Of a stretch of DNA of 64,000 bases, positions 23,346 through 35,358 are shown piece after piece. The number at the start of each line of letters is the position of its first letter. Positions within the stretch are counted from its first letter, which is position 1. The translations under genes were made by a program, and so were the position numbers. A model generated the notes under the pieces. The model made no database searches, was not told the DNA's origin, and saw nothing but the letters and a program-made list of their open reading frames with translations. Source of the stretch: Zygnema cylindricum (taxonomy: Eukaryota; Streptophyta; Zygnematophyceae; Zygnematales; Zygnemataceae); the NCBI GenBank assembly GCA_037447655.1, contig JBBHKE010001684.1:367290-431289 (forward strand), written 5' to 3'.

Positions 23346-25184
23346 TTAAGGTCAAGACGAGAACATTTTTGGAGGAACATAAGGTTATAATCGGCACATT
23401 TTTTCAATAAGATTCACATCAAAAATAAAGCCATAAATATTTTTCAAAAGAAGACGGTTGTTGTGTAGCTCAAAATTTTGACCTCGGAAAAAAATGATCC
23501 ACTTATGCAATAACAAGGTTGGGAAAAATATCAAACCTACAAAAGACCAGGCAATGATTGATGGTTAACATTTTGTAAATAATAAAAACGACAACCATGT
23601 CTCCCTTTCAATTTTTTTGTAAGAGATGTGTGCAATTGCGTATGATTTGTCTTTTATACCATGGTGACCAATTTATGACCTGATTTCTAAGGCTTCATCC
23701 AAGGTGTTTTGTTTAAGGAGGTGCGTGTTTTGACAAACTTTGTTTTGTCATAAAATTAGTCTAAGATGGCTAAGTATGTATGACACATTTACCTCCGTAT
23801 TTGTTATTGTTGACTCAGTAAATTTTTGGATTGAAATGATGTGGAAGCTTAAAGGATGAAAGACTTTATACATAAGACTTGCCTTACATTTGCATGGAGG
23901 ATATGGGGTTGATGTTTGATTTGACAAATGGAGTGATTCTCTACCTTGGACCAGCGAACTTGCTTAAATAATGTCAGACTGTACGGGATATAAATCTAAT
24001 TGATTTGTTAATAAACCGCAACTGCCATTAACAAATATTCCAAATGGTGTTCCCCTCATTTTGTGGTAGCTTATATGACTTTTGGTGTTCGAATTTGAAA
24101 TAATATTTTTGTATTTACTGGTGGAGTAGGGTTGTTAAGCCCACTGATCTTACATTCTCGTCTAGCTCCGTTTCACCTATATCCATCGTAACATGTTTTT
24201 ACAGTTTTTACAGAATTATTGTGTGCCTTCTTTGATAAAGCCAGTAGGAATCTTGCAACAGCTGACTGCGGAGACTGACCTCCATTTTTTTTTAATTTTC
24301 TTTGTTCTTTCTATGCGGATGTCCGATGGTAATATGCTGAGATAACATAATTATTGTGGAAAAAAAGAATTTACGATATAATGCCCCGCACATTTGTATT
24401 TTATAGCCATATATGTAGGGTTTTGAATCGTATTGAAGTTGACAAATAGCGCGCATCGGTAGGACACTTGTTCTATATAGAGACGTTTCACATGGCGATG
24501 TTGTTTCAAGCGCGATTCAGGCTTGATGGTGGCGATATGCGAGACAATTTAAAGTTTTAAACACTAAGTAATATTGTACACCGTGTATCAGTATTAATGT
24601 TTTTTCCGCCACTTAAAACATCTTTCTCGTGCACACGTAGGGTACTTTCGCATGTAACCGAAACTTAGTCTTGCTACTTTGTTTTATAGCGAAGATTCTC
24701 CGTACAGCTTTCAGAGCATTCGGATGTAAACACAAATAACTTGTTACTTAAAAAAGTGACTTACGTATACGTGTACGAAGAGTTGTGACAGATGAAGTGG
24801 TACATAAAATGAGGGGAAGCTTCCACTCGGCTTCAATTTGAGGCGTTTCTCCGCACGCTGTACAATTTTTGTGACTTCGTAATGTCCGTACACCGCATTG
24901 TTGACGTGTCGAAACCCTAAAATACCATTCGTTGTCGCACAAAATTTGCGGTTTCGTTTTTCGTCTTCCCACTTGCCGACAGGTGGCCAATATTTTTCAT
25001 ACGCCGAAGACACATGTTTTTGAGAGAGACGGCCCCTGTACGCAAATCAGCGCACGTAAAATATTACGCACAGGCTGGAAAGGTACAGTGTGTTTTTTTT
25101 TGGTACTCCGCGCCCAAAAATTGTAAAACAATTCAGACACGTGCGACATTGTCTGCCTATTCGCTCACCTTATTGGACTCTATT

Positions 25185-25210
25185 TCAAATCACCTCGCGA
25201 GGTGATTTGA
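25185..25210. repeat. 26-bp perfect palindrome
   Basis: Arms AAATCACCTCG / CGAGGTGATTT with a CGCG centre; no loop. It shares the CCTCGCGAGG core with the palindrome at 21457-21496. Confidence 0.9.
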
Positions 25211-25653
25211 TATGAAGTTTGAACATGTGTTGAAAGGACGCGAAAGTGGGTCGAAATGCGCTAAACGACAAATTATATTGCGCTAGACGACAAAGTACTG
25301 TACGCATAAAGTTTCAGGGTAACGCAACTTATACGGTGGTAATTTCTATTTTTTGGTACGGTTGCGGATTTTCTCGTTTTTTTCTAAGTTATGGAGGAAA
25401 ACGACAGAAAATAACTGTAACTTTAGCACATGCGAAAATACCCTTATACGGCGGCTGCGATTTAAAAGGCACGATTTTAACCTTCCGACTGCGGTCGCCA
25501 ATCAAATATGGGTCATATGTGCACAAAAAAAGTTTCTTGAGTGGCGAAAAAACCATGAACACTGCAGTAATAGTCATACACAGTGTACCTGTGCTACAGA
25601 ACGGAACCAGCGGACCAAAAAGCAGCTTCTTAGCACTAATCATTGCTCCCTTA

Positions 25654-26411
25654 GGGTGGCGTACCATCAGGAAATTCTGTAATCGTAAGAACAACATTAC
25701 AAAATGTTACACTTTAAACGCTGTTCTCTCGCGCAAAGTCTGTAATCCACGTGCTCAGAAATGAGGGGTACCACGTAAAATATGATCGTATATTGAAAAT
25801 CGTCAAATATTTTTTACACCGACCAATTTCAACTCGAAATCGTCATTTGCATACCATGTACGTGCGGACCAGGGCATCGTACCACACAAATTTTGTACTC
25901 TTTGCAAACGCTTGTCAGATGCTAACTCATTATTTGCAACGTTTGTCAGATGCCAGTTCATTATTTTTAGGGTTTCTGCTTTTTCGTGTGACGAATGAGC
26001 GCTTCCACAGATAGTGTGACGAATGGCCGGTAACAAAAATAGCGCGATGAAAGCTCGTTTTGAGATCACTTTCGTGATTTCCGTTGATTTTTTGAATGCA
26101 TATATCATGTGCGAAATTTTTCGATTTCCGTTGGTTTGCCGTCATGACACGTGCATTCATTATCCAACGTGTTGCGGCTCAATTTTTTCTGTAAATGGTG
26201 ATGTACCTCCTCGAAGTACATCACCATTTATAGAAACTTTCGAAGCGAATGTTTCGCGAAAAAACATCCAACGGTCATTGTTACCACCTAGACTTTTGGA
26301 GAATATTGGCAAGATTCTCTATAATGTTGTTCGCGTATAAAAACAAAATATGTGGTACGGCGTAGTACGGATAGGTCCGGATTTCTGTAAACAACCTAAC
26401 TTTTTGTCATA
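25654..26411 (-). mobile_element. Harbinger-like element, second of an inverted pair
   Basis: After TTA (25651-25653) it starts GGGTGGCGTACCATCAGG and continues as the inverse of 21263-21990, up to AACAACCTAACTTTTTGTC, where its terminal part is missing. No transposase is recognised. Confidence 0.6.
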
Positions 26412-26659
26412 GATGTCTCATGCGCATGAAACACACGCATGAAACGCCAAAAAAATAACGAATATGCGCATGAAACAAAATCATTTTTTTTATATGCGTT
26501 GACTTTCGTTGACTTCATTTTAAAAATAAATATAAATAGCAAAAAATATTAAAAAAATTAATAAATGACTAAAAATACGATGACAAAATCAAAATTTCAT
26601 AGTTCTAAACGAAAACCAGCGACGACATTGTCTTTTCGCTGGACTCTGAACCGGCAACC

Positions 26660-26721
26660 AGCGATCAGACTGTCTCGTCGCTAGCGATCAGACTATCTCG
26701 TCGCAAGCGATCAGACTGTCG
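26660..26721. repeat. short 23-bp tandem repeat
   Basis: About 2.7 copies of AGCGATCAGACTGTCTCGTC plus three bases. A related GC-rich sequence in opposite orientation lies at 36498-36560 (GGTCGCTGG..., CAGCGCCGAGG), suggesting both are ends of one mobile-element family. Confidence 0.6.
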
Positions 26722-26889
26722 CTCGACTCTGAATCGGCAACCAGCGATGAGACTGTTTGTTGCCTCGGCGCTGAACCCGTCGCCAGCGCCGAGGCAGCGA
26801 AAGCCCTGTCAGCACCGGCGTCTTCCCGGCGCCATGCCGACACTTGCCCCTATTGCAACATGTTAACATTCAAAAATTTACAATGAAGA

Positions 26890-27085
26890 ACAAATAACCA
26901 CTTTTGAATGTCAAAATTGAATAATGTCAAAATCACAATTGAAAAGAAAAAATCCATTTTTGAATGTCAACATTTAATAATGACAAAATCATAATTGAAA
27001 AAAAAAATCCAAAAAAAATTATTCATTTTTGTATATGAACATCAAACAATGACACATCCACAATTAAAGCAAAAAAAAAACCATT
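26890..27085. repeat. degenerate ~65-bp tandem repeat
   Basis: About three units, each with CATTTTTGAATGTCAA or a variant followed by AATGACAAAATCA and an A-rich tract. It lies just downstream of the hAT transposase remnant (minus strand), possibly in its subterminal region. Confidence 0.55.
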
Positions 27086-27168
27086 TTTGTAATCATCGGA
27101 GGTGAAATAACTTAGTTTACACATAGAAAGTTACTAATTGACAACCTCGAAAACGGTTATTTCCTCTA

Positions 27169-27759
27169 TCACTCTAGATCTAGTTCATCCATGTCTTCGT
27201 CATCATCCTCTTCCACTATCTCTCCTTCCTCTTCCTCCCATGCTATCATAGACTCCTCATAGCTGACATCCCTAGTTTTATGTGCTAATCTAAGATTACT
27301 AAAGACCCACACTAAGTCATTGGCCCTTTTAGCTGTCAGCCTGTTCCGTGTTTTAGAGTGAATATGGTCATAAGTTGACCAATTCCTCTCGCATGAGCTA
27401 GCACCCGAGCATTGAGCAAAGACCCTAGTTGCCACCTTCTATAAAATAGGGGTGACAACCCCAAACAGTTGCCACCACTTCCACCCTGGCATCTTCTTCG
27501 CACAAGTTTTTGTTACCTCCCTCCCAAAAATTCCCTTAGAGCCCCTATACTTAGTCAGCTCAATGTATGCTTCAGCTTGATCATCCACATTTGGTAACAT
27601 CCTCTCAAGCATTTTCTGGATGCCTTCCATGACTTTCAAATTTGAATGTTGCCCATATGCAACACTTTGGTACTCCGGATCGAGTACGAAGCCGGCTGCA
27701 TACATGGGGCTATATGCCATCTCCCATCTGGCCAACCAGGATTTCTTCAACTCCTCCAA
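27169..27759 (-). pseudogene. hAT-superfamily transposase, C-terminal fragment with in-frame stop
   Basis: The protein reads ...PGWKWWQLFGVVTPIL, then a TAG stop at 27436-27438, then KVATRVFAQCSGASSCERNW and the HIHSKTRNRLTAKRANDLVW stretch with FSNLRLAH. The W-W, SS-CERNWS, H-x-H-x-K-x-RNRL and DLV-x-x-x-x-NLRL pattern is the hAT C-terminal dimerisation region that follows the catalytic core. It ends in an acidic tail (EEEEGEIVEEDDDEDMDELD). The upstream catalytic part and the BED zinc finger were not found as an open frame. The stop and the missing N-terminus mark it as a fossil. It is not obviously the source of the 8-bp-TSD MITEs, because no CATAG termini flank it. Confidence 0.75.
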
Positions 27760-28049
27760 AAGTGTATTACTCGCATCCGAGTTGCCTTAGTCGACACGTG
27801 TTGAACTTTACGGTGGGAGACACGTCCTCTGGTATTGGCCGAGGACGGAAAAAACCCTTCCACAATGGCCGCCGGGTCTACCGACGTTTCGATTTCCGCC
27901 TCACTCTCTTCCTCGTTCGGAAATGCGTTTTCCTCATCGTTCCTCTCATTTTCCTCATCTTGTTCAACCTGAGCGTTATGGGGATTGTTGTTGTTATTGC
28001 CCGGGTTGGCGCCCCAAATTCTATTAAGGGTCCACATACTCTCAAACAC
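27747..28049 (-). pseudogene. acidic open frame adjoining the hAT fragment
   Basis: A 100-residue minus frame rich in Asn/Glu (NPGNNNNNPHNAQVEQDEEN) overlaps the upstream end of the hAT fragment by 13 bp in another frame. It may be a frameshifted linker of the same transposase (hAT proteins often have acidic linkers). No motif proves this. Confidence 0.3.
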
Positions 28050-29580
28050 TTAATATCACCTAAAATATAAGAAGTAGGAGCAGCCGAAAAGGAAGAAAGT
28101 GGCAACGCCAAGCAAAGGAGGAAGAAGTATCGATATTGTCGTTGCCATTATCACAAATACATATATATAGTACACGAGCTGCAAGTGAAAGTGAATTTGC
28201 GGTGTAATAATGGCGGTGAATTTTTCGTTCAAAATTAAAATTTTGAACTTTAGCATGTCTTTGAATTTAAAAATATTTCAAAACACGGGAATATAGGCAG
28301 GATCATGTAAAAGTTTATCAGATTGCCAAAATATTTAAAAACTTATGCCGTCGATATAATGTTGATAGCGCCATGGAAACGCCTCGAGTTTGCATGTTGT
28401 ATGGCAAAAAGATGATGGAAAAAATGCGGCGTCGTAACCTTGGCAATCGGTTGTTCTAACGTCATCTATGAAACGCGACCAACTTTAGGAATGCGTGGAT
28501 GGTTAACATGCCATGTGTTTTCGGCAACGACCAATGATAATCTTACAACGGCGCCTGATCAGCTTTCATTGCTGAATTACCTCCAATTAGAATTAACATG
28601 TATCCTAATAAGTGGTGTTTTTTCGTTTTACGTTCAATTAGAATTAACAATGATACTAAAAAGAGGTTTGTTTGACGTTTGCTCTTAGTAAACGCATCCT
28701 TATTAAACTTATGTCCCAATGTTACAATGCATTAATTCTAATAAAGCATCCCACGCGACACCTTATTAAAGTTAAGGGTCCTTATTAAATGTCACACAAC
28801 GTTCGTTCACCCCGCGAACGACAAGGAAATTAAAAACAATCACAGAGTTCAATGTACGTTATGTGAAACGAAACGTAAACATACAATACCTTCCGTTATA
28901 GTTTTGTTGATTGTACAAAACTTATTTGAACTGAATAAACATATTAAAATTGTAGGTTACGTTGCATTATAACGTAACTGCGTTTAACAACCAAATGCAT
29001 GGAATCGACTGTATGACGTGACAATGTACGTTTCGCCTTATGTTTTCCTCGCACCTTTTTTACTGTTATCAATTCACCGCGTGCGATACATTCGTTTATT
29101 AGAATCATGAATGAACTTAAATGAAAGTACATAAACCCGTACTTTTCGACTGTTTTTATCCGTATTTATTTTAGTGTATAATTATGAACGACGTAAATTA
29201 TTGTATATACGCAAACCCAAAATAGAATTATGGATATTTACAATAGGACTTCACGTTGTACGGATTGTCATAATTTGTACTTACACCTATTTTAACGTAT
29301 TTGTAATGACGGCGGACTATGTATACCTAAATCAGCGTTATGGAGAAATTACAATTAAACATTTTTTTGAAAATGGGATTGATACACAAATTAGAATCCA
29401 TGACACTAATTCTTTATTCACACTAATAATTTCTATACGCTAATAACGATTCACGGTGTAATCATTGGTGACGATCTTCAGAAAATTTTGCTTCTGCCCC
29501 TTGGGTGCGACGCCAACGCCGTCTACATATAATCGAACGGCTCATAGTCTGCCAACTATTTTTCGTGATTATGAGCTTTT
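28050..29580. other. AT-rich intergenic stretch, no gene seen
   Basis: Contains repeated CAATTAGAATTAACA strings (28583-28650), several CTTATTAAA-type repeats (28695-28790) and a CTATTAG-family end at about 29420-29462. The frames at 28440-28688 and 29174-29443 have no recognisable domain. Confidence 0.4.
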
Positions 29581-29588
29581 GTTTAAAA

Positions 29589-30034
29589 CATAGTTAAAAA
29601 GTAGGCGTTTTTTGGTAGGCCTTTGGTAGGCCGCCTTTAGCGTAAGTTGTGTTACGGGCTTTCCATGTGATCTTCTTAGATCGCTACTTTCATCAGCGAC
29701 CGTCCGATCGTCAGAATCTGACGATTGTCCTATCGTAAGTTGTGTTATGGGCTTTTCATGTGACCTTCTTAGATCGTTACTTTCATCAACGACCGTCAGA
29801 TCGTCCAAATCTGACGGTTTAAATCAAAAGTTGCTCAAAACTCACAGAAAAAGATTTTTTTGTCCATTTTTTTTTTCAAATTTAGACATGACGTTTAATT
29901 CTCTATCTATCCATGTGCAACTCAACCCTGCTACTATTTTATTTCATTTTGCGGCCAATACAATATGGAACTTAAGGCCATATTGTATGTTTCGCATACA
30001 ATAGACATATTGTATGGGCGTACGGTCACCTATG
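29589..30034 (+). mobile_element. CATAG-family MITE with intact 8-bp target duplication
   Basis: Left end CATAGTTAAAAAGTAGGCG. The right end is shortened to CACCTATG. It is flanked by GTTTAAAA on both sides (29581-29588, 30035-30042), an exact 8-bp duplication. It carries the internal duplication of the CGTAAGTTGTGTTA segment, like 1242-1657. Confidence 0.88.
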
Positions 30035-30257
30035 GTTTAAAATGTAAAACCTGTCCGCGTACGGAACCAGCGCACAGAACCAATCTTTCCCACACGGCCA
30101 CACTGAAAATTTCGTAGGGCAGCAAAAAACTAGCCAGTTACGGTACCTTAATTAACGTCAAGGAAAAATTAAAATCATGTATCCTATTTGAGGAAAAAAA
30201 TCAAAATTTTAAGAACCCAAATTAGTGACTTTGACACTAATAACGATTCGCGGTGTA

Positions 30258-30321
30258 GTATTGTAAAATTTACGTACAATAGGCATATTGTATGGGCGAC
30301 TTTCACCTACTTTAAAACTAT
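30258..30321 (+). mobile_element. CATAG-family MITE, right-end fragment
   Basis: CAATAGGCATATTGTATGGG through CTACTTTAAAACTATG. Only the last ~64 bp of the element is present, abutting a CTATTAG-family end (CGATTCGCGGTGTAG). Confidence 0.65.
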
Positions 30322-30530
30322 GATTTGAACAACTATGCACAAAACAGATGATGCAATCGGCAAAAAAGTTAACGCGAATAATGATGCACGGTGTTTAGTC
30401 ATTTGAAGTCAAGTACGAGGTACATCCTGCATTTCAACAATGTGTTGGTTTTTTTATTTATTGTGAGACAATTAGAGTAAGAGATAAAAAAAGCTAAACC
30501 ATTTTTATTCAAGTCACATTTCAAAGAATT

Positions 30531-30852
30531 ATGCCCATCGCGACGCTATGGATGGCTTCATTCCGATGGCGGTCGAGATATTTGGTTGCTTGGGTGTGGC
30601 TTTGGACGAGTTTTTCCGTACTTGTGGTCGTCGCTCGTTTGAGAGGCGAGGACCCGGGAGCCCTCCTGTTTCAGTCCTTACTTCCTTTTATCGTCAACGT
30701 TTTTCCGTGGCCCTACAACGGGTGTTGGCTTCTATGTTACTTCGATCGTCTATTGCCGTTATGGATCGACGACGTGTTCCGGAACTTCCTCCTCGAGCTC
30801 CTCCTCCTCGAGCTCCTCCGGGATTCGGGGACTTACGTGGTTGTTTTCCGTA
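30531..30852 (+). pseudogene. LINE-like ORF2 C-terminal remnant
   Basis: In the frame starting at 30548 the protein reads DGFIPMAVEIFGCLGVALDE, then a Cys/Arg-rich block (RTCGRRSFERRG), then a PPVSVLTSFYRQRFSVALQR stretch, and ends Pro-rich. This layout (FIP-A-E-FG, then SFYRQ-x-SVALQR) is what I recall from degenerate reverse-transcriptase C-termini of non-LTR elements in early plants; not computed. The segment is clearly more GC-rich than its surroundings. The overlapping longer frame (30531-30863) is its shadow. There is no upstream RT core, so it is a 5'-truncated copy. Confidence 0.4.
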
Positions 30853-32038
30853 ATTTTTTTTAGATATGTTGGGGATTTTTAGGTACGTGTTAGCTTTTTT
30901 CTTTGATGTTTTGTTTGTTGGATTTTGCTTTTTTGGGTGTTTTCGACTTCCCTGCCATCCTTTAGTATTTTCGTAGTTTCTGCCTTGAATTTCCCTTCTG
31001 TTTATTCCCTTGTTATGTGGTTTATCAGTTTTAGCAATGCTACTTCCTTTTGTTCTTATAGACTCAGAGAGTTTACCATCGCGCTTTTTAATAAAGTCGG
31101 CCACAGTTTTTTACTTAATATTCTTCCTTTCATCTTCCTTTGGCTTGATGGCTTGATAAACCAGCAGAAAGGCGGCCTATAAGGATGCCACTTCCACCAT
31201 AACTTAATGTGCGTCTCTATTTTGTTCTTACTTACAATACATAAAATACCAATTTAGTAAGCGAACTGTACAGTGGCGGTGCATAGCAATTCCAGCACCT
31301 TCAACCAACGGTTCAAACATTTGTCCTCCTATATCTCCTTAACTTCCAAACAAAGCTCACACATGATACAGCAGTAACTACGAACCTTAACCCAAACTCC
31401 CAAGTGTAATAAAACACTAAAACATACCGTTAATACCGACTGACAAATTATAAAGCGAATAAAAAACTCAGTGTACAGGAGCCACTCCTCTGTTAGTGCT
31501 TACTAGATACCCAAACCAACCATAAACCTAAATGCATAACAGTTACACATTCACACAATGCTCCAATGGCGCACTAGAACAACTAGAGCTTGAGACGAGA
31601 TAGCATTGCTCTAAAAAAAAGAGTCCGACATAAGAGTGCTTGAAATAATTTGTGTGATGATAATATGTTAAGTTTGTGAGACCAGAATGGTTGACAAATT
31701 CACATAAGCAATGTGCAATCATAGGCAAAAATACGAGGAAAAAATACGAAAATGGCACCACTGGAAAAAATCAAATTGCAGATGGGAAGGAACATGGCAC
31801 CACAACAAAAAATGAAAATGAGAAACGAAAATGAATCCAGAACACGAGCGTGATTGGACAGGTGAATTTTATACCAACTGCCACCTGGCAGAAATAAGGA
31901 GCAGCACAACAGAGCCAGACTTAGCGGTCGCCCAACTGTCCCTTGGAACACATTCATGACCAGATAATAATCCCTGCCCATCTTTGTTGCCCTTTTTCTT
32001 TCTTCTCATCTCATATTATATCAAATCTTTTCTTTTCT
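30853..32038. other. 3' flank of RPL17, no gene seen
   Basis: Downstream of the minus-strand L17 stop. No canonical AATAAA is obvious next to the stop; ATATAATATGAG at about 32010-32021 is the nearest AT-rich candidate. The frames here have no recognisable domain. Confidence 0.4.
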
Positions 32039-35000
32039 CTAAGCCGTTGCACCACTGCGAAGGCGAGCCTGGTTCTTCTTTGACCTTCGTGGACCGCTAT
32101 CTTCATCCACCTGTTCGAAAAAAGATAAAGAAGAAAAAAAGCAAATAAGCAAGATTGCCGCCACCTTTTTTCTAGATTTGTCTTCCATGATGACAACGCT
32201 TACGTAAGCAATATCTACAAAGCCAGCTTCATAAGCCACTATTCTCATGATCTTCCTGATATTAGATAACTAAACCGACCATAAACACAGTTACACAGAG
32301 ATGCAATGCTCCAACATCACACGAGATGAAGTTGGAAATCTTGAGAACGCACAATGTTATTTAAAACACAGTGGCAACGTCAGTTTCCAAGGAAAAAACC
32401 TCTGAAACCTAGAAGGACTCAGCTGGCTGGTAAGAATGTGTCGTTATTGCGACGACACATCTATTCCATGTCAATGATTCACAAATATCTGCTGGCCTTC
32501 TCTACCTTAAAAAGAGACATTCTACCTCAAAAAAGCACAAGTGCTGGATCTTATCATTAAATGATATTGTGCCTGATTCGCAAAAAAATGAAAGTCTTCT
32601 TAAATACTTCAAACATGGGCTAACTTGATCTGGGAAAAGGAATACCTTAAACCAAAAAAACCTTTCTTTCAGAAAATGAAGCTGAAAGACTCACCTCCTT
32701 CTTCACTGAAGCCTCCTTCTCTGATAGTGTGAGCTCAATGTGGCAAGGTGAAGACATGTAGGCTGCCCGATCCTCCAACAAACATTATTAGGCATGAAGC
32801 ACCAACAGGGTAATCAAACTAGAATAGAATCTTCCCAAAATACTTTTACATTATTTTATTTTAAATTTTCCAGCAGATGATCTGCAGTAGACCTTATGCC
32901 TACTCAAAACTGTCAAAAATTATTGAGCTCCTCTGGATCCAGCTCACAAAATACTACCCAATTGAAAACACTGTTAGTCTTCTGTTGACATGAATAAAAA
33001 TTGACCACATTGGGCCAGAGGACAGGACAGGTGGGAAGTCAACTTTATATTAGAAAAGTTTATCCTTAGAGAAAAAGAAAGGGGAGAAAAGGAGAGGATA
33101 GGTGGGAATTCGGGACAGCTCTTACGATTGATACGTCCATGAGCACGGTAAGTCCTTCGGCGCTGTTTCTGTGCCTGATTCACCTGAATATGCTCAATGT
33201 ACAGAGTATCCACATCCAAACCCTTCACCTGCACTCCACAAATATCCCTCATAGGCATTCAATCACTGCTCGTCTCTAATCAAACAACTACAACTGCTTC
33301 CTAATCCCTGTTAAGTTCCTTCTGAAAAAAATGAAGGGGAAAAGCACGAGCATAAGCTGGCTTAAGGATGATGGGTAAAAATGGACATATGCACCTCTGA
33401 GACATAGTTCGACATTCAAATTTTGTTTGACCAGCAAATCAGAAACACATCAGAAAAGCCTTTAAAAACCTGGCTACCAAAAAAACGTAAAACCCGTGTT
33501 TACCTCCGCGTTGCTCTCAGCATTCTTCAAAAGTCCCAAAAGGAACTCGGCCGACTTCACGGGCCATCTTCCCTGTCCATTGGAGTGGCGAGCCTTGGCC
33601 TGGGCTGTACGGCCCACTCCTCCACAGAAGCGTCGGAAGGGGACCGCCTGTTTGTGCAACAGGACGTCCTCTAGGAAGCGCTTGGCCTTGGTAAGCTCCA
33701 TGCGCTTGATGGCCATGGCTGCCTCACGCGTGTTCTGCAGAGAGGAAGAGAGGGAGAAAGGGAGAGAGGGAGAAAGAGAGGGGAAGAGAGAGATAGAAAA
33801 AAACAAATAGCGAATTTGATTATAACATGAATAACAAGAGGTAAGTAGAAAGGAGGGAGAGAGAGAGAGAGAAGTCTGCTTAATGATACATTATAACATA
33901 AGGTAAACAAAGAGAGTGAGGGTTCTGCAAGATTTGTTCAACAGAAGTTGAGATGGTATTCATGAGGGTTTGTAAAAAAAGGAGGGGAGTAACAAGAGGT
34001 AAAGAAAGAGAGAGGGAGTTTCGCAGGATGTAAAAGAGATGGTGAGTTGATATTTAACATAAGAGTTAAAAGGAAAGAGAAAATCCTGCGGGGTTTGTGG
34101 AACAGAGCCACTTCCACAGGAGCTAAGCAGAGAAAGGGGAGAGAGAGAAAAGGGGAGAGAAGGGGAGAGAGAGGGAGGGGGATAGAGGGAGAGTGAGAGA
34201 AGAAGAGGAGGGAGAGAGAGGGATAGGGGGTGAGAGGAGAGAGGGAGAGAGAAAGAGAGAGAGGGGGCGATATGCCCCTTGCACATCCGAAAAAAATAGC
34301 ATATGAAGTTTAAAAATATCATGGTGCATGACAGCTTTTTTAAGTCACTAAGCTCATTCAATTTTCAACATATGTAAAATTTTAAAATATTCGCATTTAG
34401 AAAATCGATAACTGAAATAAGGATGGAAAACACACCTTGAAATGAACCCGCAAGTCCGAGCCTCTGGCCTTGCATGCTGAAAAAAATAACAAAAGAAAAC
34501 AAATATTACTACATGTAACATGAAATAAACCAGATAGACTTTAGTTCCTCTCTCAACCCTCCCATACCAGGCTTTCTATGAAGACTGACCACCTCCGACT
34601 ATGCCTTGCCTCTATGACAAAATTGAAAAGGAATTACTAAACAGTTTCCTATCCACTTTTTGTTGCCTATGAATAGATTTACCATCTATGCCAAGATTCG
34701 AGATAAAAATGAAGAGATGATGTCACAAAGTTATTTAAGAAAACAGAACTGTGGCATTCTGACCACAAATTAATCTCTTTGGGACTAAATAAAACTATTA
34801 AAAACTCACATTTAGTTGCATTATCCGGCTCCCTCGCATACTTCACCTGAAAAAATGATCTTAAAACTTCTTGTTAAACCCTATTTCAGATTCAGACTAA
34901 ATGAAATGACTCGATATGATCATTATAAACCTTAAAAGGAGTTTACTAAGAAAAATAAGCAAATGCTCCCCACGCAATATTTTTTTTGGCAACATGCTGC

Positions 35001-35358
35001 CATTAGTTGGATTGATTTTCTGTTACAAAAATTTCATGTCACTCTAAACAAAACCTAAATCCACATGCAAACCCTAATTCTAACCCATCAGCAATACAAA
35101 CATTCCTAATTGCCTTTCCTTAAAGAATGTGGAAAACCTTGCCCTAAAAATATTGCAGACATTTAAACAAAAAAAAGAGAGGAATAGGAGGGAGGAAGAA
35201 AAGTGAACATGTGAGAAAAGAAACCAGGAATCAAAGGGAATAACTAAAGAGATAGGAAAGTACGGGAAGAAATAAAACGACAAGATAAAGTACTTGGTAC
35301 GAGAAGGAGAGGGACCCCTGCCTGAGAATACCGATTAGGGTTTCGGAAGGCTCACCAT
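32039..35358 (-). CDS. RPL17: 60S ribosomal protein L17 (uL22), seven exons, 184 aa
   Basis: Structural protein of the cytosolic large ribosomal subunit, of the uL22 family that lines the nascent-peptide exit tunnel. Exons: 35358-35356 (ATG only), 34846-34810, 34476-34436, 33734-33504, 33228-33126, 32762-32695, 32110-32039. All introns are GT-AG and the joined frame is open. Plant-type signatures are [85 protein letters not shown] and [12 protein letters not shown]. The C-terminal tail is Lys/Arg-rich ([11 protein letters not shown]). Length is slightly above the roughly 175 aa I recall for plants. The short first exon ends exactly at the ATG. Upstream is a pyrimidine-rich leader (CCTCTTTCCCC), and intron 1 begins with a telo-box, both usual for plant translation genes. 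No defect is visible. Confidence 0.96.
33735..34270. repeat. GA-rich microsatellite tracts in an RPL17 intron
   Basis: Several impure GA tracts (33738-33800, 33853-33872, 34127-34266), CT-rich on the coding strand. The first one sits directly upstream of the acceptor of the 231-nt exon. Open frames across them are low-complexity artefacts. Confidence 0.9.
35335..35343 (-). promoter_or_regulatory. telo-box AAACCCTAA at the start of RPL17 intron 1
   Basis: AAACCCTAA on the coding strand, 12 nt past the ATG exon's donor. Telo-boxes near the transcription start are a known mark of plant ribosomal-protein and translation genes. A second AAACCCTAA lies on the opposite strand at 35069-35077. Function here is inferred from motif and position only. 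Confidence 0.6.

Larger units (their letters stand above)
21991..25653. other. 3.6-kb non-coding stretch between the inverted Harbinger-like pair
   Basis: No gene is recognised. It holds a truncated CATAG MITE (23160-23345), a CTATTAG-family end near 24565, and a perfect 26-bp palindrome at 25185-25210. The strings CAATCGTCACAA/CTACAATCGTC at 22975-23125 echo part of the element at 16614-17379. The frame at 25246-25764 overlaps a frame on the opposite strand and shows no domain. Confidence 0.45.

Noticed and set aside
26660-27085. A CRISPR-like array
   Set aside because: Eukaryotic context, direct tandem units without unique spacers, and no cas genes.
30694-31104. 136-aa minus frame, Lys-rich
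   Set aside because: Antisense to the LINE-like remnant and then AT-rich flank; no domain and no splice framework.
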